DNA of 64,000 bases from Rotaria socialis (Eukaryota; Rotifera; Eurotatoria; Philodinida; Philodinidae). How positions within the stretch are numbered: position 1 is the first letter of the stretch; every line of letters begins with the position of its first letter. Below the pieces are notes generated by a model, which did not search any database, was not told the origin of the DNA, and worked only from the letters and a program-made list of their open reading frames with translations. Location: assembly GCA_905331475.1 (NCBI GenBank), contig CAJNYU010003185.1:62001-126000 (forward strand), read 5' to 3'. A program made the translations under genes and the position numbers. Positions 1 to 13,117 of the stretch are shown here, piece after piece.

Positions 1-16
1 ATTAATTTTAAATAGA

Positions 17-993
17 ATGCGAACCGAAGAACTACCACCATCATTATCATGCAAAGTAAGAAACCGAGCAAACTGAATTGATTGTTATTACAATTGAATT
101 CCATATAGGAATATTATATCGTCGAATCAGGATTTTCAACTGATGGAGCAGTTCCAATCATAGATGAAAATCGTGGACTTATTTATGTCAAAGAAATTTT
201 ATCGAGTGATGATGAAAATAATGAATCAATTTTAACTATGGAACAAGAGTCTGAACAAGGTTTGTAATAGCATCGGTTTTCTCGAGATAGCAATACATTT
301 TTTCTTGCATTTTTAGTTCATATGAAAGAACTTTTTAAAGAAATGGCTGAATGTAAAAGTGAAATTCAAAGTCTTAAATCGATTGTAAGTCATTTTATCA
401 ACAGCTATCATAATCTTTTTTTCAATTTTTGATTGAAGGTTTTATCCGAAAATCGTTTTATTAAATGTCGATCAACTTCAACAGGTAACCATAACAAAAT
501 GCTTTGTATCTTCAATCAATCTAAACTTTTCCTATCTCTAGATTCACCTGGTTTTCGTGGTACTGACAATAATGCTAAATGGATCCGTGGTGGTGGTGGT
601 GCTAGTGCTAATCGTTCAGCTAATAATGGACATATGTCTGATGATGGTGGTGTATCAACACCTTTACGTTATACAAAAGCCACTGGTATTCGTAAACCTC
701 AGCAAGTGCAATCATCAATTGTTCAACGAAGTGTATCATCATATTCAGCCAATAGAAATGTATTAACACCATTACGAAGTAAAACAACCGCAATGTCATC
801 TGTAACAACTAAATATGCAACGCCAATGCGAACAACAACCACATCATCAAATAAAAAAGTTGTTCTAAAAAATATTAAATCATCTGGTTATGGACAATTT
901 ACAGCAGTTAATAATACAACAACCACTATTAAAAAACAACAACAACAAACATTAGCTACACTTGCTACACCTGGAAGATCGTTTAGAAAATAA
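17..993 (+). CDS. Basic disordered protein with CDK-type TPxR sites (possibly 5' partial)
   Basis: I do not recognise this gene. Five exons join in phase: 17-55, 109-259, 317-384, 439-484 and 542-993, giving 251 aa. All introns are 53-57 bp with GT-AG ends. The first ATG sits one base after a possible acceptor AG at 14-15, so upstream exons may lie outside the window. The N-terminal half is acidic and includes a short helix-like stretch around residues 65-86 (KELFKEMAECKSEIQSLKS). The C-terminal half is basic and rich in Ser, Thr, Asn and Gly. It holds four TPxR sequences (TPLR, TPLR, TPMR, TPGR), which match the S/T-P-x-K/R consensus of cyclin-dependent kinases. A cell-cycle or spindle role is inference from these sites only. 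A polyadenylation signal AATAAA lies at 1170-1175. Confidence 0.7.
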
Positions 994-3185
994 TTATTAT
1001 GATGTTTTTTTCTATTTCGTGCATTTCATTTTCGTTTTCTCTTATCGATATGTTGGTGTGTGTGTGTGTATAGTTCATAACTTTAAATAATTCTCTTGTT
1101 AAATATGGCTACACAGAAAAACAAATAATCTAAATTCATGTATTTTCATCTATAGATCGTATTTGTGAAAATAAATTGTAAACTTGTTCAGAAAATTTTA
1201 TTTCAAATCGCTACTCGAAAAATATTTTTACGCGTCAGTAGTCAATTTTTCCGATTGAGATTTATATCGGGAAAGCACGTAAGTCGAAATTATCCCGTTT
1301 TTATCGATAATAAGATAAACTTCACAAGCGAAAAAAAAATTACTGTTGATTAGATTTATGACATGTCATTGAAAATTAATCACGTTTATGTTATTTCCGG
1401 TACGTAACTAGAGTTGAAAATTACATCAAACTTTCATTTAATTGCACAGGGTACTCTACGTGTTATATGAAGTTTGATATTTTCTATTCGAATGATTAGT
1501 TCTTATAAATCGATTTGATCATTGATTAGTAATTTTTATAAAAATAAATATTTCTCATATTTCTGATCCTCTCAAATAAAATAAGCTCTATCTCGTTCTT
1601 TTTCTTCTTTTGTATTCAAATTATTCTCATTGCTTATGATGAGTATTAGCCTGTGATGATCCATCAATTAGAATAATTTAACTTCGATCAGTAGAAATTG
1701 GTAGTATGAGAGTGCGGAAAAGTGATTAGTGATAATTTGTATCATACAATGAGTTGATTCATTTTGGTATTTTCGAATCACTACGTGACGACGATCTTGC
1801 TATAACTGATTATGCCCATAGTTGAACAGCAAAATATTATACAATACGAATAATTTACATCCAATCATTTTTTCTCAAGTTCATATCGTCAACAAAAATA
1901 TGAATTTACAATAACGCAATAGAATCTGTGAAATGTTTTTTCTTTATTTTTATTTCATTTTAATTTTGCTAGAATTGTTGGGCGTATTTCGCACTTGAAA
2001 GATTACCTTCAATGAAAAAACCGAACAGTCGTGTTATAATCAATGATCAGCACGATCTATGTTTTCGTATATAGTTTTATCGGAACATCGAGATGAATTT
2101 TGAACGACGGAAATATTTTATTGCATACATTTTGTTGCCGTTCAACGTACATATACATCATCTATGAATTTTATATTGTAATTCTTGCATTCTATATCGG
2201 TAGTGTCGAATTTTCATGTGACAGCGTTCTAGAACATTCTTAACTATTATAAATGATTCACATTATGATGTACGGAATTTCTCCAGTGATTTATCGTAAA
2301 AATTACATTGTACTTTATTTTGTTCAACGTTGGAATGCGTCAATTCCAATTATCTAACTAGACTTAATTTTCGAAAATTCGTCTCGAACTATTAATTTAT
2401 GCAAATAAGTTTAACAATAGAAATTCAATATCAGTCAAAGTCAATCAATTTCTAAACTAGTTAAATGTAGACGTCGCATTTTATTGGAATTCGATTTAGC
2501 GCATCTCTAGCCGAACATGTCTTTCTCTCTCTCCCTATATATATTTTCCTGTTTTCATTTGTTCTGTTATTGGCTTGATAATTTCTTTTTTCCTCTCTTG
2601 ACAACGTACTTTTGCTCAATATGTCAAGTGTTAAACTCACTCAAGCAACTAACGGATTAAAAACGACTAGAAATGTAAAGATCTTAGTTGATCTGTACGG
2701 GCTGTTCGAGTTATTTTCAGTAGAGCTCTAATTGTACAAATTCATTCAACTAAATATATAATCCAACAGATGAGCGATTTCAATATGATAGTAGTGTTTT
2801 CTATTCATCGTAATCAACTTTTGCTTTTATAAATGTAAATTCGTCTCACGGCACAACACAAGATAAATCGGATATTATTAAAATTTTAATTCTAATGATA
2901 AAAAAAAATTGAATTACGAATTCATAATTGAAAGCTTTACACAAGATGATGCTTTTCTACTTGCTTAGTGAAAAGTTGAAATTTTTAATTTTTCTTCTTT
3001 TACGTGCTCTTGTTGTCGTTATTGTTTGTTTTACCACTACTCGTCATGATTGATACAATCACTGATTAAAAAAAATAAGAAAGAAAAAAATAGTACAATC
3101 AAATAGGTTTCTCTTTCAGCGCAAGTATTTTTCGATTTCATTGTTTTCATTTTTATCATGAAAAATAAATTTTGATAGCTAAGCT
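994..3185. other. Spacer between two + strand genes
   Basis: This AT-rich spacer holds the 3' end signals of the upstream gene, a short TG repeat near 1056-1070 and a CT/TA-rich patch near 2521-2548. A 62-codon open frame at 1165-1353 has no recognisable content. An acceptor-like AG at 3177-3178 lies just before the next start codon, so the end of the spacer may include a 5' UTR intron. I see no RNA gene or mobile element. Confidence 0.6.
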
Positions 3186-5563
3186 ATGAGTGGTACCGGT
3201 GACTCGAATATAAAATTAAATATTGATCATGCTGGAAATATATCATATATTCGACTTGATAGACATTCAACTACAAGTACATGTTCGCCGACTGTTCTAA
3301 GTAGTTGCAGTAGTGATGAAGAATATGATGATAGTTGTCCTAAACCAATACTACGATGGAAAAGGCAAAAAATTTTGAATACCGTTAATAACAATTCGTA
3401 AGTTGACGCTTTTTTTTATTTAGAGATTTTTCGTTTTTTTCTGCCGAAAAGGTTAAGAACTAATCCTAAGCACAAGAAAAAAAGAACAAAACGCAAATTG
3501 ATATGATATTCGCATGTACTTCGTGTATAGGAATGACTCAATATACAAAAAAAAAAAAGAAAAAGAAGATTTATATCAGATCAAAGCTTTACTATTCAGC
3601 GATGCGAGAGCATCAATAGAGAACTAGTTATGTTGTTATCAACACATTTCTTTACAGATATGCCTTCATTATCAGAAAAAGAACTTGTGTAGGAAGAATA
3701 GCTTGTTGTTTTTTATTGTTTATGTTTTATTAATCTTGTTTAAGTGAACGTCCTTCCAGTCGTGCCGATACTAATAGTAATTTGCAATGTGATCAAAATT
3801 CTGTTATATCAGCAAAAGAAAATGTTGCAATATCAGTCGAAGATGAACGACGAGCAAATCCACCAAGACGTTTACAACCTATTCCTGAGGATAAACTTCA
3901 TCGTGTAAGTATAAATAGATTTTTACAAGAAACAATTCATTAATAATACAAAAAAAAGAAACTCGAATCATTCAGAGAAATCCACATACAGTTCGACAAG
4001 AAATTAATATGTTCAATGATTTTATACCGGACACAACACTTGCTGATGTACATCTTAATGAAATGCCTGGTCTTCACAATACAGGTCATTGTCATTTGAA
4101 AGGAAAGTTTTCTTTTGTTTTGTAATTTTTTCTATTTCATTAGAACATTGGAAGCGTATCGCTGGTCGAACAGCTCATGCATCACCACCATTATCCCGTC
4201 AATATTATTCAACAGTAATATCAACAATCGGATTACAAGATGGACAAGTACCGCAACCATTAGGGTCCTATCGGCGACCAGGCCGTAGCGAAAACGAAAG
4301 CGAAATACCATGTATTGTGCCATCATCATGGCGAAGTCCACGTCGTCCTATCATTTTCGGCTCATCGGCTGCTGTTGTTCTTATTGCTGCTGCTATTGCT
4401 GTTATTCTTGCTGTAGCACTGAGTAAGAATTATCCGAAAGAATTTATCTATAATCAAAATGTTTGTTTAATTTTCATGATTATAGTTAAACAATCGGAAC
4501 TGACTACTTCAGATTATTATGCAGGAAGTGTTTATGTTCGTGCAGACTTTAATGCATCACTTCTAGATCCAACATCAACATACGCGAGAGAATATAAAAA
4601 AGAATTTTGTCAATTAGTAAGTACAATAGTTCGTCGTTTTCTTCGATTAAATTATTTTCTTTCGCATGCATATGCTATAGAAATCTGGTTTGTAAACAAT
4701 ATTAATCTAAATTTATTTGCCATTTTTTCGTCGTTTTTTTTAAATCCCAAGTTGATAAAAACACTTGGAATATTTTATGTCTTAATGCATATTATATAGA
4801 AACAAAAAGAAAATTATTTTACATGTAACTCCCCTGATATCATTTAGTCGATTTCCATTCATTGTCATTGATTGACTATTCTTATCCAATATATCATTTA
4901 CGCTTGATTATGATCGAGATACTGTTAAGCAGAAAAAAAGGAAATATTGAGACAAGATATATTAGGGTTGTTAGAACAAGATCGGGTGAGCGGAAGAGAC
5001 ATAGGAGAAAATTCTTCTTTTTCTATTTTCTCACTTGTTTATCGTTCTTTCATAGTCATCAATCGATCGATCGGTTGGTTCTCGATTATTTATTCCAGTG
5101 TATAGCCAATTTGATTGCTATCTAAAACTATCGAGATAGAGTATGCATGCAACAAGTAACAAAATTGAATTAGATCGAGCGTGTGCATGTTTCGACCAGT
5201 TTCCTCTCTTCCTAAAAAACTCGTCGCTTCTTTTTTGCTTTAGGCCGTTCTTTCTCTCATACATATATATATATATCTACATTTTTCATTTAGGTTAGGA
5301 CAACACTCGTTGATAGGAACACGAAATATGCTAAATTTTATTCAACTTGCAGTGTAATTGCTTTTTCTAATGGAAGTATTATTGCAGATTTTGTTCTTGG
5401 TTTTACCAGTCCTCAAAATGTAACACGTCTTAATTCGTTTCTTAATCGTACATTAGTTAATGATGCATTATTTGGTGGAACAATTTTATCCATAGATCTT
5501 GATCCAACTGCATTCGATACGAATAATAATAACAATATTATTAATCATAGAAATAATAACACA

Positions 5564-5594
<31 letters not shown>

Positions 5595-5603
5595 CAAATC
5601 ATC

Positions 5604-5643
<40 letters not shown>

Positions 5644-6774
5644 CAACAACACAAATAATAATAATAATAATAATAGAACTTCTATAAATGGTAAAGATGA
5701 TAAGATCGGTATTTCTTCGAATGAAAGTATTGAAAGTAATGAAGTTAAATCAATTCAATCGAGAAAATTTATAATGGACGAACAAAATTCACCAGATGGA
5801 CAAGAACAACCACCAAAACAAACATCATATACGACTGTTACATATAAAACACTTGAGAAAGGTTTGTCTATCACTATATCTGAAACAATCACAATTACTA
5901 ATAATAGCAATTTTGAAAATTTTCCTATTAATAATAAAAATTATGAATTAATTTTGGTGCCAACAACTGATAATACAAAAACCATTGTTGTTCCTAGTGG
6001 AGGTTCTAATGAGAAACCTAATTTACCACCGCTACCACTAGCCACAATAACCACAGCAACAACAAATGTAGTAGGAAAATCTTCATCAAGTCCTTATCTA
6101 GTTCGAACTCAAAAGCCAATTCCCGATACAAATTTTGCGTATATAGATGAATCAAGTGATGATCATTCAGTACACTCAAGAAATGGTATTAAATAGATGT
6201 TGTCTAGTGTATTGATTCATAATTGATTTCCCCTTAAAATAGTTCCTAGTTGATTTCTGTTTTTTTTTCCTATTCGAACGCTTTCTAATTTAATTATCTA
6301 TTTCTAGTGACATCAACATTAGAGGATTTAACATCTCAAGATTCAACAACATCAGCCTCAATATCTTCATTAAATGATGAAACATTAACAAATTCAGTAT
6401 CGAGTATCGCTAATGAACTTTCTCTACCAACAAACCCCACTAGACTACCACCTAATCCACCTCGTCTACCAAAACCTAAAGAAAAATCTTGGGACGACAA
6501 ACCGACGTTTACTGCACGTTCTAATACAAATGTTGTCAAACGACAACGACGTTTAGTTTTACCAAAGAAACAACGTCGTTTATTACAATATGAATTGATG
6601 CCAACAGGAAAAGTTTATTATGTCGATCGACCATTTTATAGTGAAATAAAAAAATCTATCGATGACCATGACAGTAATGTAAGTGCTGTACATAGTACAA
6701 TATTATCACGTTCAAGCTCAGTTGATACATTAAGCGATAAACGTTATCGTCAACGTCGTCATCATTCTCATCAA

Positions 6775-6818
<44 letters not shown>

Positions 6819-7830
6819 ACAACAACAACAACAACAGCAAAATCGTAAATATCCTCCTAATCTATCATCGCAAAAACCTGAACAAAAAGTGGCTATGGGT
6901 GGAAGATTAGCATCAAATAATAATCTAACAACGACAATAATATCATCGCCATTTAAACCAATAAATACGAATAGAAAACAACGTTTTTCTGCATTTGAAC
7001 CAACACCTGAATCACTCGATCGTGTATTCGATGTTATAATTGCAGCCGATAAACAACGCGAAAAACATGAATTTTGGAAAGAAAAATTTGATCATCGTAC
7101 AATAAATTCCCGTCCTCCGATACCACCTATTCGAACACATGATACAGCTAATTCAAATACTATACCTTCACTTCGTCCAAAACCAACACATTTAATTGTA
7201 AACTCGATTTCGAATCCTGCCGATAATCGTTCGCAATCGTACATAAATAAACGTGATTCATCGCATGATCCACATAATCGACATAATAATTGTCTATTAG
7301 AAGATTGTTTTCGACGACGAGCTTCAATTATTCAACAACAACAACACCAACAAAAATTTCAAGAGTTACAAGCACAACGAAATTATTCGCCAAATACAAT
7401 TTATTCGACAAACTATCCTAAACAACAGATGCCTCCAACCGGTAAACCCCCACTTCCTGCAACGGCAACAACAACAACAACTACTACGGCTGCAAATCAA
7501 CCACCCGCACGGATTTTTCCATTACTCAATGGTCGCATAGGTCGTGCTCCACAAGCTCGACAAACATCGGATGAACTTTCGTCTGCATCAGAAATATGGG
7601 CAGCACGTTCATCTGCAGAAGAAGAATCTCGTCCATCTAAAAAAACAACCACTCAGACTCGTTTTCAATCAGCTGTAAATCGGCATCGAGCAAATGATCA
7701 AAAAGTCACTAATAAAAAACGAGCATCGAGTGTTGAACAACAAAAATCGAACCCAGCACAAACTAAAAATATAACAACAACAACAACAACAAGAAGCAAA
7801 TTTTTTGATTTATTTAAATTTTCGCGTTAG
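3186..7830 (+). CDS. Type II membrane protein with SEA domain, polyAsn and polyGln tracts
   Basis: Seven exons join in phase: 3186-3397, 3745-3904, 3976-4084, 4144-4422, 4486-4616, 5294-6185 and 6308-7830, encoding 1,101 aa. Residues 1-228 are hydrophilic and end in a basic cluster (RSPRRP). One membrane segment follows at about 229-252 (FGSSAAVVLIAAAIAVILAV), predicting a cytosolic N terminus and an outside C terminus. Residues 264-373 fit a SEA domain. It starts YAGSVYVRADFNASL and contains FSNGSIIADF, with Gly324-Ser325 where SEA domains self-cleave at G-S[VI]. The region after the domain has a long polyAsn tract, then a Pro/Thr-rich stem, a basic block (KRQRRLVLPKKQRRLLQYE), 23 glutamines and more low-complexity sequence. 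SEA domains usually belong to cell-surface mucin-like proteins; the role here is unknown. AATAAA lies at 7864-7869. Confidence 0.82.
4617..5293 (+). other. Large intron inside the SEA domain gene
   Basis: This 677-bp intron splits the SEA domain coding sequence at phase 0, from GTAAGT to CATTTAG. It is about ten times longer than the neighbouring introns. It is AT-rich with a TA repeat near 5263-5276. I see no separate gene, although an unremarkable open frame occurs at 4862-5125. Confidence 0.75.
5551..5676 (+). repeat. AAT/AAC trinucleotide tract coding for polyasparagine
   Basis: An imperfect (AAT/AAC)n tract, interrupted by a few ACA and CAT codons, encodes about 40 residues that are nearly all Asn. 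It follows directly after the SEA domain in a predicted extracellular stem. Tracts of this kind expand and contract by slippage and should vary between alleles. Confidence 0.95.
6772..6840 (+). repeat. CAG/CAA tract coding for 23 glutamines
   Basis: A mixed CAG/CAA run encodes 23 consecutive glutamines in the C-terminal part of the SEA-domain protein. Mixed codon use in the tract usually means it is older and more stable than a pure CAG run. Confidence 0.97.
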
Positions 7831-7916
7831 TTGTTCTTTTTTTTTTGTTTATAGAAAACAAGCAATAAATGATATATATATATATATAAATAGAATCATG
7901 AACATTAATCTAATAA

Positions 7917-9854
7917 TTAAATAAAAATAGAAACAGGCAAAATAAGTTTTTCAGCTTGGTGAATTCCATAGAAAAAATAAATTGAAAATCCCATAATCAT
8001 CCATATAATAAAACGTATCCATGTTACAAAACTTAACTTTAACATTAAATAAACATTACAAAAAATACTAAATATTGGCAACCAAGGTGTCAACGGTGTT
8101 AGAAAAATATTATCGGTTTCATTGGAAATATTTTGTTTTTTTTTAGAGAATGTTTTATATATTAACAAGATTAAAATAGATAATAGAATTGAAAAAATCA
8201 TTATTGATATTGGATTTATAAAGTCACTTTTTTCAAATGAATAAATTGAAATAAAACATAATGCTAAAATAATACTTATTATCGATAGTATACTTTTACT
8301 TAAATCATGATTATTGTCTTCCATTGTTTCATAACGTGATATCAAAACAGCTAAAGCAACCTGTGTATATGCAATTAATGTTCCTATACTTAACATTTCA
8401 ACTAATGTTAATAAATCAAATATTAATGCCATTAAACTTGCAAAAATTCCGCCGATAAGTGTTGAATATATAGGTGTATGAGATCTATTTGATACTTTAC
8501 CAAATATTGAAAATAAAAGACCATCAGATGCCATAGAATATAATACACGAGGCAACGGAAATAATGATCCTATAATACTCGATGTGAGACCAGTAATAGC
8601 ACCAAGTGTTACTAAAAAAGAAATCCTATTTAACTAGTTCTACGAATAAAACTAATCTTACTTGCAATTTTAACATGCGGAAGTCCAACACGATTGAATG
8701 CATCGGGTAAGGACGCATCAATTCTTATTGAATAATAAGGTACCATTAATGTTAACACAGCAGCGACAGCACAATAAACAATAGAACAAACTAATAGTAC
8801 AAGACAAATACTTATTGGTATTGCTCGTCGAGGATTTTCTGTTTCTTCGCCTGTTGTAGCAACAAGATCGAATCCAACAAATGCATAGAAACAAGTTGCT
8901 GCACCCGACAATACACCTGAGAATGAATAAGGTAAAAAACCACCATATCCAGCTAGACTTATCGATTGATTTTGTCTAATTTGACTAATGGGTATATGCC
9001 AATTATTTATATCTGCCTTGAAAAGACCGCTTACAACAATGACTAAACAATTCAAAAGAAAATTTTACAAAATAAGAACGCCTATTTTGTATCTTACTTG
9101 CTACACTAGTTAAATTTATTGTTGTACAGAAATTATTCATACGACTTGATTCTTTAACTCCAATAGCTAATAGAACGGTTGTGATTAGTGTTAATCCGAA
9201 TGCTCCAATGTCCATATATGATGCAAACATTCCCATTGAATTAGAAAATGGAAATGGAAAATTGCTTTGAAAAAAAGTACTCATACGAAAACCAATCATC
9301 GAATCCACGGTACTTGTCCAGGCACGTGCTGCCGAAGCTATCTATGCCAAATGACTGTGTTTCTCTTCTGATCAAAAAAATAAAACTATCTTATTGCTTA
9401 CCAGCTCCAACAACATACTCAAGAATTAGATTCCAACCTAAAAATTCAAAAAACTACTATGCATTTTTTTCGATTTCTAGTTTTGATTATCAAATAAACC
9501 TGTAACAAAAGCTGCTAGTTCACCAATGACTATATAGGAATAAACATAAGCTGATCCAGCGCGCGGATATTTTGAACCAAGTTCAGCATAACAAAGGCCA
9601 GAAAGTAACGAAGCTATGCCAGCAATAATGAACGATAAAAGAACCCCAGGACCAGCTAAATCTCGTGCAACTGTACCCGCCAATATGTAAATTCCAGCAC
9701 CTAGTGTACTGCCAATGCCAAGCGTAGTTAAATCGAATACTGTTAAACATCGCCGTAATTGTGAATGAAGAGCATTGGTAGCTGAAATTCGTTTACGACG
9801 TGAAACAATAGCTAATGCACGTTGCATAATATTATTAGTTTCGATAGTTTCCAT
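7917..9854 (-). CDS. Cationic amino acid transporter, SLC7 (CAT) family
   Basis: Five exons on the minus strand join in phase: 9854-9500, 9437-9402, 9337-9098, 9042-8662 and 8611-7917, giving 568 aa with a complete start and stop. The protein is a multi-pass permease of the APC superfamily expected to carry arginine, lysine or related amino acids across the plasma or vacuolar membrane. The first membrane helix holds the substrate-site motif GIGSTLGAGIYILAG (residues 46-60), followed by YAELGSKYPRAGSAYVY. Later CAT landmarks are GVKESSRMNN, GFDLVATTGEE, PRVLYSMASDGLLF, SIGTLIAYTQVA and, near the C terminus, PWLPIFSIFCNVYLM and WIRFIIWMIMGFSIYFFYGI. Length is slightly below typical animal CATs (about 600-650 aa). 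Which substrate it prefers cannot be read from the sequence. It is convergent with the SEA gene, with 86 bp between stops. Confidence 0.93.
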
Positions 9855-12800
9855 TCAAGTATCAATAAATAGTGCATAAAAGACAATACAACTACGATTA
9901 CTTTTTTGGTTTCATAAAGAGTTATTTTAATCTAATAAATTCTATCCTATATCAATTGAACTACAGCATAATCTTTGCTAAAAAGTATTAATACAGTCTT
10001 CTACAAGTCGTCATGTGTAACACTCTCGACATGAACAAATAAAAGAGTATTATAAATGCAAAAAAAGGCTTTTTTTTCTTTTTTCCTGTCGTATTATTTT
10101 TTTTTTATGTTCCAGCCTACTTCAGCTTAACATTAAATCGGCCGTCAAATGCAAAGAAACCCGCATATTCTCACATATACTGACATACGTAGCGCTTTCA
10201 TGGTCGATACACATGTGCGCGCGAGAAGATTTTAATCAGACGAAGAAAAAAGAAAGAAACTGCAAATTCATAGGAAGAAATATTTTCAAATACGTTCATA
10301 TTCATCTGATTATATCTATCAACACAAGAGGTGTTTGCTCATTATAAAACTAAAAATGGGTTTCTATACACACGTAGTTATTACACGCATACGGAGTAGC
10401 TTATTTGTGTCGTTCGACCACATCACTCCGCCTCTTTAAGTTGTAATCGACCAGTAAAATAGAAGTAGACTGTCTATTAAATTTATAATAAAAACGAAAG
10501 TGGGACGAATATTCTTTTCTTCTCTTTTTTTGTGTACATTCGTCTTGTACTAGCCTATTGAATATATTGAACAACGTACGAACGTACACGCGTTTAGATG
10601 AGCCATATAAACAAATGTGTAGAGAGAATGAGAGAGAGAGAGAGAGGTATGAAGAGAGCCCCTCTTAAACCAAAAGAGGATGGTCTTGCTCGACTATTGT
10701 GAACATCACAACAATTTTACGTCATACAACTAGTCAATGAATGAACGAGCACAACTAAAAGGTGTTGTCTGGCTTTTGTTTTTACTTTCGTTTTTTCCCT
10801 CGTGCACTCATATGCGTGCGAAGTAATTCAAGCAATTATATATATATATATATAAATTGATGATTGATTGGATGAATAATCTTTTTTATTTGCTTTTGAA
10901 TAAGTATTATACATAAAAGTATTTATGATCAAATTAACAAGTTCATCTGATCTACTGTATACTTTTGCTCAATCCAAGATAAGTATAAAAACCAAACAAA
11001 ACAAAAGAAGCAGTGTATTTATCAATTTTCATTTTTTTCAGTTTTACCTATATGAAATTCAGTAAATGAGTCATCTTAAATATCGACTAAAGCATTGTAA
11101 AATGGTTCAAGCCAGAATCAAAAAAACACTACTTATTATACTTTTTCCTCATAAATCATGATCTTATCGTTTTTTGTTTCATTCAAAAGCAAAGAGGATT
11201 ATATTGAAACACCCAACAAATTATCTATTTTTTCCCCACCAGAGCTCTCTCTCTCTCTGCTCAGAATAAAACGCGTTTTGCCTTAGAATACATATGAGTG
11301 TTACAATGATATTACTAGGCACTTTGAGCGTGTGTGTATGTACGCATAGATGGACACACTTAGGCGTCTTTTTCATCGCCTTGCGACCTATTTTATGGAG
11401 AGCTCGTATATGTAACTTATCCATGTATATAAATAAAAGTATATGCACGCGTTTCGCCTTAGGTGAGATGAAATAAATGTGCAACTATGGACGCTGGATC
11501 CTTATCAGTTTTCAATTTAATTCAAACTATAGCACAAGTGTCACCATATGAAATTAAGAGCAGACGAAATAATAGAATACTTCAGTATAGTGACGATTGA
11601 ACAATCAAAATTGGCTACTGTTCTATGCGCAAAATTATTTGTATATTCGTATGTTCTCTTTATTCTATTTTGATGAAAATATACGCAATAGGTAGTCAAT
11701 CTTATTGAAATGCTTTCAATAGACAAGAGCTGTTTTGTCTATTTGATTTATTGTAGAATTATTTATATGTATATTTTTTTTTTGTGAAACTTATTTCAGA
11801 TGTATTCTTGGTCAAGCCCACGTATTATCTTCTCATTTATTTGAATGAGCTTGGTTCACGTTGAGCAATCTTATATTCAATTATCATATTCTTGAAAGTA
11901 TACAATCGGTTATTTGTATCAAGCGAAAGGAGAAGATTCTCAATACTTCTCCATCTCATATTCATTGTGAATTCGTATATTAGAAATCAAAATATACTCC
12001 AGTGAAGGTAATAACAAGAGAAAAATAACAAAACCTTTTTTTATATATACAAGCGCCTACCCTATAATCATCGTTTATACGTTTGATACTATTTCTTATG
12101 GCATTTATCTTGTATATTAATCTACACATTGATTTCGTCCAATAGTTCTCTCTAGTGGTTGATGATTGATATCGATATGTCGTCTAGTCGACCATAAAAT
12201 TATTTGAAAAGAAAAGTATTGTCGAAAATAAGTAATGAAAATATAAGAGAGACTGTTTCATATCTATCTCGTACGCGTGCACTGATTCTCATTATTTGAG
12301 ACGTAAAGTACGTTTCAATAAAAAGAGACAATCTCATAAATCAAACAATCGAATACTATTGACGATACTTCTTTTCTTGCTTTCTCTTGCTCTTCTACGG
12401 TAAGAAATACAATTTTGACCGACTTTCGATACGCAGTCGACACTGCAATTGATCGATGCAGTTTGTAGTGGTTGTCTGCGTCACAATTTTACTAACGTAC
12501 TCTAGAGTGCATATATATATATGAAACGTAAGAGGCGACGGCAATAAGCAGCAATTGATCATTTAATTGCTTGAAGTAGGTATAATAGATCATACAACTA
12601 ATATGCAAACACATCTACACTTTTACATGTGTGTGCGTGTATATGTGTATAATTTGTAAAGAAAGTATTTTGAGCCTTGAATTATTGATGCTATTGATCG
12701 TTGTCATCATGATGATATCAGATGACACAATAAATGGTCATGCAATATACATGAAGACAATAGAAAGATAATGTTGGTTTCTATTCATCTTCCAACGTAT

Positions 12801-12945
12801 ATACATTCTGCGCACGTATATATGTGAAAGCAATAGAGCGACAGCCACTTGAAAGTATTAGATTGATAAGGTATCCTATAAAGAATAATCATTTTTCTCT
12901 CTATTCATTTCATATTCACTAAATATTGTTTTTATTTTAATGGAA

Positions 12946-12989
<44 letters not shown>

Positions 12990-13117
12990 TATCGAGGACA
13001 ATATTGTCAAAGATTTTTCTTCGTCTTTTTACAAACACGAATTAAGTGGATGATTAAAATTAGACCTGGCCGATAATGTAGATTATTAATTTTGTTCTAT
13101 TTTCTTTCCAGGTTTTC
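9855..13117. other. Divergent intergenic region
   Basis: This 3.3-kb spacer separates the start of the transporter on the minus strand from the NAC-like gene on the plus strand, so it should hold both promoters. It contains a GA repeat (10630-10647), a TA repeat (10838-10854) and a longer GA repeat close to the plus-strand gene. Short open frames at 10401-10589, 11221-11484 and 11541-11726 show no family features. The last bases (TTTCTTTCCAG, ending 13111) form a strong splice acceptor 6 bp before the next ATG. Confidence 0.6.
12951..12982. repeat. (AG)n microsatellite
   Basis: A near-perfect run of sixteen AG dinucleotides lies about 135 bp before the start codon of the NAC-like gene. GA tracts can act as promoter elements bound by GAGA-type factors in animals, but nothing here proves such use. 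Confidence 0.95.

Noticed and set aside
1165..1353. 62-codon frame after the first gene
   Set aside because: It overlaps the poly(A) signal of the upstream gene and has no recognisable content.
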